Shown here in pieces: positions 56,601 through 64,000 of a DNA stretch of 64,000 nt. The first letter of the stretch is position 1. The number at the start of each line of letters is the position of its first letter. A model generated the notes under the pieces. It ran no database searches. It saw only the letters and a list, made by a program, of their open reading frames with translations, and was not told where the DNA came from. Made by a program: the position numbers and the translations under genes. This stretch comes from Mercenaria mercenaria. Taxonomy: Eukaryota > Mollusca > Bivalvia > Venerida > Veneridae. The stretch is from NCBI RefSeq assembly GCF_021730395.1, contig NC_069363.1, positions 51,951,001-52,015,000 of the forward strand, given 5' to 3'.

Positions 56601-59600
56601 AAACATATTTATTCCCAAAATAGAGTACATGTAATACTGTGGTGAAAGCAGAATAGGAAAGGATAAGAATGAAAGACAAGTCTTATCTATAGACATCTTC
56701 TCCCGCGGACAAAATATAACTGTATGAGCATACCGAGCTTAAATCTGTAATGGGGCTAGGAATATAGTCTTAAACTACGAGAAATTAAATCGTTATTAAT
56801 GTAAGAAATGGAAAGGGGACAATGTATGGTAGAAGAAAGGTATTTACATTAATATAAAAGTTGATTTTTTGAAAGATAGAACAAGCCAAAGGTAGAACAG
56901 AGGAGAGAAAGAGGGGAGAAATGGGAATGTTTCAGGGTTGCTTAAAGAATCTCTTATACTTTCGGATATGTATGCCTGTACAGGAGTGAATATAGACATG
57001 TTATCCTGATCAGAGAGGTCTGGGTTTCTAAATAGAGCACTATCCAAGCCAATTAGGAAATTCCGCAGACTATTGAGAAGATCGTTTCGACAAGTGTACC
57101 GTACTATAACCATAGTTTAGTTTAATCATATTTTATTGCTTTCTTCAATACAAAATTTACAAGACAAGCATACAAAAGTCGAACTAAATTTAAAATTATT
57201 ATAAATGCATATAACCATACACTTTAAAGTATTGACACCATTGTTATTTATAAAAAAACAGGAAAGTTCATGGTCCACTATTCATTGGCTTAATTATGTT
57301 TTAAATAAACATTAGGGTATCACAGAATTTTCTTGGAGGTTCTTTTTGTATAAATCAATACAATTTTGTTCGACTCAGCCAGTGTGAAGGAACTTTTGAA
57401 TCACATCCACATCCGCCTTGTCGAAAAGTCAACACTGGTATCATATGGGAAGGCGCGTTGATGCCCAGATCAGTCCGAACCCGATACCACTGGGTTGAGC
57501 TGCCATCGCATATCAATCAGACCTCCCCGTTTCCCCTTAACTTCTTGACATTCCACTGAATCGGTTAATCAACGAGTATTTTACTCCGTTTAAACTAATA
57601 TATATGAACTTTATCAATGGTAAACTGGTTATATTAACAGTTTGATAGCATAACATGCAACATTTTGTTACTGTCAAAGGGCCCGTAAGAGCCTGCTAAT
57701 TCTTTTATTTGTTTAAACCTTACGCTATGACAGGTGCTCTTTTATGTTTCATGTACCTCGTCGGGCATTATCTAAAGTCCCTCTTAGAACGTATTTAAAT
57801 GTATTTGATTTAACAGTTCTCTATTTAACGATGCAATTACTTTACTATACATTCATCAATATGAGATACCTTTGACAGTATTTCAATGTTTGTTTAATTG
57901 TTAAGATTTGTAAACGCTCGTAAATTCTTTTTTCCACGACCTCTTTATGCTCTAAATCTTGGAATAATCCATTGTTAGAGCTAGGGATTTTTTTGGAAAG
58001 AAAGCGTTAAGAACGGGACAGACAATTTAAATATGGTTATCTAAAATTAGTTTTGTTACATGGTAGAATCAAAATATTGATAAAATATAATAAATATCAT
58101 TATTTCGAATTATTAGATTTAAATAGTCTATGTCTATATTAATTAGTTTAAAGATATTAGTTTAAAGATATTGCCTTACGGTATCGCAACGTCTGAATAG
58201 ATAGATGTTCTGTCAATGTATGTAATTTTAACGCATTGTAGTTTTTACCTGAATGGCATGTGGATGAATAAGATATTTTTAGTTTAATATGCAGATGAAA
58301 CTTTATACGACAACCTTCTCAACTTACGACGTTATGCTTGAATCGATACTCTTTCAGTCCGCAGTTGTCGTCTGCAACGGTTGAGAAAACATCAATACAT
58401 AACTCCCCCATTGAATGGAAGAGTCTAAGTTTTTACCTGTTCATTCACCTATGAAAGGTGTATTGTGTTGTAATAAACGAGAAATAAGCAATTATTATTC
58501 AAAAACCGGACTTGTGGAATTTCGTTGGTGTTTATTTTTCAGTGGTGTGGAATTACAGAAAATATACGTGTTTTAAAATTGAAGAAAGTGGTTTTGGGAT
58601 ATAAATATGGTGACAGTTTGGTAATTTCTACATTACGGCGAAAGCGAAAAAACCGCCCAGGTGAGTTTTGTAGTTGCTACGACTGAAAACCCTGCCCCTT
58701 TTGCCAGTCCTCGATCTATATCAGTTTTCTCTTTGGCAGTTGGGTGTTATAAAAACAGCATGTTGTTGTTGTTGTTGTTGAATTCTAAATAATTAATACG
58801 GAAAGCGATGAAACAGTTGTGTTTATTACGCTTGTTGTATTATGTCAATTACAGAGACTTCCTGGAAACAGAGGTATAAGTCGCCGTATCATTGTCTGAT
58901 TGTTGGTACTTTCATATCCAGAGGTGGAGGGGGTCTGAGACCATGCCATCGCGGAGCATCAGTACTGTTTTCTTTAAAAAGGAAAGATATCTGGCATGAC
59001 GAAAAATCTAGCACAGACACTTTGGAATCAGCTTGAAAAAAATTTTAATGATTAAATAGATGAAATTATCTTGCGGATACATAGCCTTACTTATTTGGCT
59101 TATCGGGATGACTTATTTATGATCTGTTATTTTATAGTTGGCATCCCTCTAACGACGGGACAGCGACAGTCAGTCAAAAGTTGTTACGTTGTCCCAAAAC
59201 GTCCTATTATTTGGACTAGCGGTACAGTGCTTATCTGTAATTGCATACGATTGCGAAGGTGACACTATTCAACAAAATTCGCTATTTTTAGTAAAATTCA
59301 GCTTTAAATGCATGTGTGTATGTGCAGTGACGCAGCATTTTTGAAATGGCCGTCTCAGTTTCGTACGTAAGATGCTGTATTGACGAAGTTTTCCGATATC
59401 CCGTGTACGCAATCTTTGATCGATCCATTACATTAGTAACCTGTCATGTCGACGAAGTGCGATCCAGTTAAGATGCAAATAACAACACCTTCAGCTGTCA
59501 GCCTGTCCAGCATGAAACTTCTCACAGGCGTTACAAAATGATCCGTATCGTGTTACTAAGTTCATTAACCATAAACCGATGTAACTTTAATCGATCTGTG

Positions 59601-61090
59601 CTGGTAGTTATGCATTACAACTGGAGTTCAATGATAAATATGCATGCACTTATTATGTGGATGGTGAATAATTAGCCGGGTAAACAGTAAACAGAAAACG
59701 TTACACTGTTTCAGTATGTTTTTTTTACAGCAATAAGGAGTCTGCACGTATGTGGCAGCTTCCACACTTCATATAGAGTAACTGTTGAGGAAATAAAGAC
59801 ATTCGATAAAATCCATAGACGGCGAGCTGGATTAGAAGTCCGAAAATAGAAGTGTTCAATGTCTCAAGCTAAAGATTTGAATGTTATTTAAATTCTGAAT
59901 AGCATCGTTTATGTCGTAATTAAAAAAAAGATGTATAAATCTGTCGTGAGCAAATGTAACAAATCACATACGTTTCGCGTACTTGTTGAGAAAGTTTCAT
60001 ACAAATCGTCATTTCTTTGAAACGGTCACGGATCACATCATCACGTGCGCAGTATTCAAAACAACAACAACAACAACAACAGATAAAAGAGTTTTAGCAA
60101 GACTTAGTTTGTATTCTTGTCCAGAATCCACTGACCAAGCGTCCAGTTTGGCCTTTTAAAACCTTGTAATTACTTCAAAATGGCTCAACAAACTGTCTTT
60201 AATAAAAGCAAGTTAATAAAAAGATAGCATGTTTACTGAGTCAAATGTACATATAGTACTGTGACCTCCTTCTTGTATATAATAACATTATCTATAGACA
60301 ATAGTATAGTATTTAAGTGCATATCTCGTTCCAATCAATAATGTTGATTCAGAATAATGATAGCCTATATCAGATATAGCATGGTGCCACTGATATTTCA
60401 CTTCAGACCTCAATTGAAACCTCGAAGTATAGAATCCTATAGCGTACTTGAATTGAAAATAATCGCATAAGATATTTTATCTGGCAGTTCATATTTCGGT
60501 CGCTGGTTTAAGTTTTGATAGTTGTATATTAATATTTTTGTCAGTTTACTTAACCGGTGTTTTCGTTGTATCACGTTTCAAGCGAAAATCGTGACCTTCG
60601 CACAATTGAAATCAAATAAGAAACGCGATTTTAGGAAAGACTATTTCATTATTAGCCCCTAATTATAGCGAAATAGTTCTAAATGGTTCTTTATTTATAT
60701 GCATTTGGTCCATTTTCGTCCTAACTCCTTGATACAGACATTGAAGAAAACCTGTTTCTTTCTAAAAAGAAAAGGTGTCAAAATGTATGCCACATATGAT
60801 CGCGAGTCATGAGTATGTTCAAATTGTATGTACTTTTACAAAGTTGAAAAATCGGTTTTGTAGTAAACGTAGCTGATGAAAAAGAGATCTCCGCTCAAGA
60901 ACTTTATCCACGGACATTGAAAATGCTATTGCATATATTTGCCGAAAAGCTTTCGTATCAGTGATTGTCTGGTAGGAGTTTGTTACTTAATCACCGCAAA
61001 CATGTTTTCCGTTTAGGAACACTTCAATATTGACCTGAATGCTGTTGAAAATCACGATAACACAAGTATGCATATTTCTGAGTGCACGGC
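56601..61090. other. Gene-free stretch with microsatellites
   Basis: A (TTG)n tract lies at 58762-58780 and an (AAC)n tract at 60060-60081. A minus-strand frame at 56844-57113 and plus frames at 58842-59262 show no domain. No gene or mobile element is recognised in the rest. Confidence 0.4.
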
Positions 61091-61095
61091 TATTA
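61091..61095. repeat. Target duplication TATTA, left copy
   Basis: TATTA directly outside the left TIR is matched by TATTA at 63701-63705. Confidence 0.75.
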
Positions 61096-61282
61096 GACAT
61101 TTACGGATTAAGTCTACGTGGACTGTGGACACCTAAGGCGATAGATTTTTCAAGGGGACCGTCTCAACATAGTTTAATTATATTATGCGCGATATGAAAA
61201 AGAGTTTATAACGGCAATAGGGTTTGAGTTATTATATCATCACTATGCGGTAGGTGATATAAATTTGGATGTGCCTGTTTTT

Positions 61283-62170
61283 AGCTCGACCTTTCGAAGA
61301 AAAAGTAGAGCTATTGCACTCGCTCCGGCGTCGGCGTCGGCGTCTCCGTTGGGTTAAAATTTTTGATAAAGTCAAATATCTCTGTTACTGTCAAAGCTAT
61401 TGACTTGAAACTTAAAAAGTCTACACAAGGAAGAACAATCCCCGTAACTCTGATTGAATTTTTACAGAATTATGCCCCTTTTTAATTTATCATTTTTTGT
61501 TATAGTTTTTGATAAAGTCAAATATCTCTGTTACTATCAAAGCTATTGACTTGAATCTTAAAATACTAATTTACTATTTAAGTCTTCACGCGTAGAAACA
61601 ATCCCCATAACTCTGATTGAATTTTGTTAGTATTTGTCCTTTTTTAACAGAATTTTTGGTTAAAGTTTCTGATAAAGGCAAATATCTCTGTTACTATCGA
61701 AGCTATTGACTTGAAACTTGAAATAGTTATTTACCATCAAAGGCTTCACCAGGAGAAACTATCCACATAACTCTGATTTAATTTTGATAGAATTATGCCC
61801 CTTTTTATCTTAGAATTTTTGGTTAAAGTTTTTGATAAAGTCAAATATCTCTGTTACTATCAAAGCTATATTGACTTGAAACTTAAAATAGTTATTAACT
61901 ATCAAAACCTACACCAAGAAAAGCAAACCCCATAACTCTGATTTGGATTTTGGCAGAATTATGCCCTTTTTTAACTTAGATTATTTTGTTAAACGTTTTG
62001 ATAATTTCAAATATCTCTGTTACTATTAAAGCTTTTGACTTGAAACTTAAAATAGTTATTTACTATCGAAGTCTACACAAGGAAAATCAATCCCCATAAC
62101 ACTGATTTGACAAGAAATTATAACTCTGATGTTGCTCAGTTTAAGCTCTATATGGAGGCACTCACGACAA
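61283..62170. repeat. Five-unit ~164-bp tandem block with GC-rich head
   Basis: It starts with a self-complementary edge AGCTCGACCTTTCGAAG, ending in TAGAGCT, and a CGGCGTCGGCGTCGGCGTC tract. Five cores follow, each with AAATATCTCTGTTACTATCA and a word like CATAACTCTGATT, beginning near 61361, 61509, 61671, 61836 and 62000. The tail is AACTCTGATGTTGCTCAG. This head, cores and tail are a layout that I know from repeats abundant in bivalves. Confidence 0.85.
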
Positions 62171-62779
62171 CGACTTTCAAGAACCGTACATGTCTGTGCA
62201 TCCCTTGTGTGTAGAAGAAAACATCGGATTGATTGTATAAACTATAAACTGAAAACTGTCAACAAGAAATGAATTTCATTTCATTCATGTTTATGCCATA
62301 ATACAGTATAGGTGGGAAGATTTGTTTATTTTGATTATTTTCCTATCTTCCGTTCATTTATCTAGTAAAAAGGCTGTCCATCTCTTTGTCCATCCACTAC
62401 TGACAAATTAAAACAATAAAGTTATACGAATACAAATTCTTTAACGCGGCTAATACAGAAATAACAAGTGCTCCGCCAAGCGAGGCAATATACGCTCGAA
62501 GAATTATATCAGGGGATGGGAGCAAAATTTAAAGAACTTTACTGTTGAAGCCCAAACGAAAAGGACAACAAAGGGAAGAAATTCCCCGAAAAACTCTAAG
62601 TCCACTAAAATCATTACCAGGTACAGATAAGTCAAAATACACCTTAACTTTGCAGGTACCATCAGTGTTGTACCACGGAAAAGTGGTATTGGTTTTTTCC
62701 CTACGGCCAGTAATAAAAATGTTACAAAATAACCTATTTATAGTAACATAAAAGGGAAGTAATTCAATAAACAAATATT

Positions 62780-63295
62780 GTAAGTGAACAAAAAATGGAT
62801 ATGCCAAATAAAACAAAGAGCACCGCAATGCAAAGCAACTTAAACACAAAACAAAGTCATGTGACATTTGACCCCTAAGTGTGACCTTGACCTTGAAGCG
62901 AGCCATGCGCTCTGCACGTCGTCTCAATGTGGTGAACATTTGTGCCAAGTTTCTTTAAAATCCTTCAAGCAGTTCAACAGTTACACATCGCACTCGAAAC
63001 AAAGTTATATGACCTTTGACCCCTTAGTGTGACCTTGACCTTGTATCTAGCCATCCAAAACATGCGCTCTGCACGTCGACTGGATGTGGTGGACATTTGT
63101 GCAATGTTTCTTTAAAATCCCTCATACAGATCAAGAGTTACAGAGCGGACACGATGATGACCCCTAAGTGTGACCTTGACCTTAAAGCAAGCCACCTGAT
63201 ACAGGCGCTCTGCACGTCCTCTTGATGTGGATAACATTTGTTTCAAGTTTGTTTAAAATCCTTCAAGGAGCAGAGTCGACACGAAATTGTTAACG

Positions 63296-63329
<34 letters not shown>

Positions 63330-63380
63330 TGAACACCTGTGTTATCCCAAAATACGTCCCTTCGGGCGTATAATAACAAC
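62780..63380 (+). mobile_element. Pearl-like element with three cores and a (GACA)n tract
   Basis: Three cores of ~140-165 bp each carry GTGTGACCTTGACCTT, GCGCTCTGCACGTCGTCT and AAATCCTTCAAG. They are followed by a (GACA)n tract (63295-63330) and a tail CGTCCCTTCGGGCGTATAAT. The tail matches the CCCTTCGGGGAGTATA ending of 29108-29893 in design, so the two are relatives with different cores. Confidence 0.75.
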
Positions 63381-63700
63381 AAAGGAAAGGAGACGCAAGA
63401 TATTACGTTTTCTACAGTTTTCACAATGTTTTACCTGCTGACCTACATTTTGATTCCAACTGACCCAGTTTAGATTTTTTCATGTTGGACGACGACGACG
63501 ATGGAATACGGATACATTGCGATCAGACTAGCTCATCTTTTCAACTTTGTCGCAGATGCGCAACTTATAATATTGAAGAACATTTCAGGAAAGTGTTTTC
63601 CTACCAAACATAAATTAAAATTATCATGTTGAGACGGTCCCCTTGAAAAATCGATCGTCTTAGGTGTTCACAGTCCACGTAGACTTAATCCGTAAATGTC

Positions 63701-63705
63701 TATTA
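63701..63705. repeat. Target duplication TATTA, right copy
   Basis: It matches 61091-61095. Confidence 0.75.
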
Positions 63706-63792
63706 GTAATTCAGAGACTGTCTATGGGACAGCGATCAACAGTGATCAAATCATAAATACCAACTTTGTACACCGCACTTCTAACTTTGAAT

Positions 63793-63918
63793 CCCGGTTG
63801 TATCGTTTCCTCACATGAAGGAACCTTATACCGGCACAAGCGGGGTTTCGAACCCACAGCGATGAGGGGCAAGTGATTCGAGATCAGCAAACGTTCACCG
63901 CTCGACTACTGAGGCCTT
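63793..63918 (-). mobile_element. SINE head, minus strand, same family as 56083-56345
   Basis: On the minus strand there is an A-box-like TAGTCGAGCGG (63898-63908), CACTTGCCCCTCATCGCTGT and a good B box GGTTCGAAACC (63844-63854), followed by CCTTCATGTGAGGAAACGAT. The body after this point is short or lost. Confidence 0.75.
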
Positions 63919-63936
63919 TTTACTTTGAATGGGTCA

Positions 63937-64000
63937 CGTATTTGCACACCGCCGTGTTTGGACACCAGTGTTTGCACACCATCGTGTTTGTACACCACCG
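63937..64000. repeat. ~16-bp tandem repeat running off the right edge
   Basis: Four units of the type GTGTTTGCACACCATC are visible, with the array continuing past the window. An isolated related word TTTGTACACCGCAC occurs at 63765-63778. Confidence 0.65.

Larger units (their letters stand above)
61096..63700. mobile_element. 2.6-kb TIR element carrying two tandem-repeat blocks
   Basis: The ends are 75-bp inverted repeats starting GACATTTACGGATTAAGTCT (61096-61170, and 63626-63700 in reverse) with about three differences by eye. They are flanked by TATTA on both sides. The interior has no transposase. It holds a five-unit ~164-bp tandem block (61283-62170) and a three-core pearl-like block with a (GACA)n tract (62780-63380). 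It is a non-autonomous DNA element, either built around these repeats or later invaded by them. Confidence 0.8.

Noticed and set aside
62529-62948. A 139-codon minus-strand frame as a gene
   Set aside because: Much of it is pearl-like core sequence and it has no recognisable domain.
63840-63918. Possible minus-strand tRNA gene with good B box
   Set aside because: It is continuous with a SINE body word (CATGTGAGGAA) and is related to 56083-56345, so it is a SINE head.

Overview
The window looks like repeat-rich animal nuclear DNA, most likely from a marine bivalve mollusc. No ribosomal or tRNA gene fixes the species. The evidence is AT-rich sequence, SINEs with tRNA-like heads, 'pearl'-type elements (tandem ~165-bp cores followed by an (ACGG)n or (GACA)n tract), a Penelope-like element with GIY-YIG and hammerhead motifs, a DIRS-like element, a Polinton, and one intronless TRIM-type gene. 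That TRIM gene (38188-39243, minus strand) is the only host protein gene I can support.

Layout. 1-2.8 kb: a DIRS-like retroelement entering from the left edge. 3.4-4.3 kb: a decayed 39-bp tandem repeat. 4.8-7.8 and 9.5-11.0 kb: two blocks of one ~380-bp tandem repeat in opposite orientations, with a SINE between them. 13.0-15.9 kb: a minus-strand Gypsy-like element with a tRNA-Pro primer site. A 10.87-kb Polinton (15930-26799) is inserted to the right of that primer site and is bounded by ~151-bp TIRs and a CATATA target duplication. 29.1-29.9 kb: a pearl-like element carrying a SINE. 30.4-32.95 kb: a minus-strand LINE interrupted by two SINEs, each with its own target duplication. 35.1 kb: a 196-bp MITE. 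36.1-37.0 kb: another SINE and a tandem-core repeat. 38.2-39.2 kb: the TRIM gene. 39.7-47.6 kb: two satellites (30-bp and 85-bp units) that appear to share an ancestor. 50.6-53.65 kb: two Penelope-like copies head to head, with a hammerhead-like motif at the outer end of one. 56-56.6 kb: a SINE and a ~60-bp repeat. 61.1-63.7 kb: a 2.6-kb element with 75-bp TIRs and a TATTA duplication, carrying two unrelated tandem-repeat blocks.

The elements do not work together as a pathway. The window records nested insertion and local amplification. The order of some events can be read: LINE before its two SINEs, pearl element before its SINE, and Gypsy-like LTR probably before the Polinton. The strongest leads are the Polinton's exact boundaries, the kinship of the two satellites, the 2.6-kb TIR element, and the Penelope inverted pair with its hammerhead-like motif.

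Limits: everything was read by eye. Repeat copy numbers are estimates, element ends without flanking duplications are approximate, and the species call is an inference.
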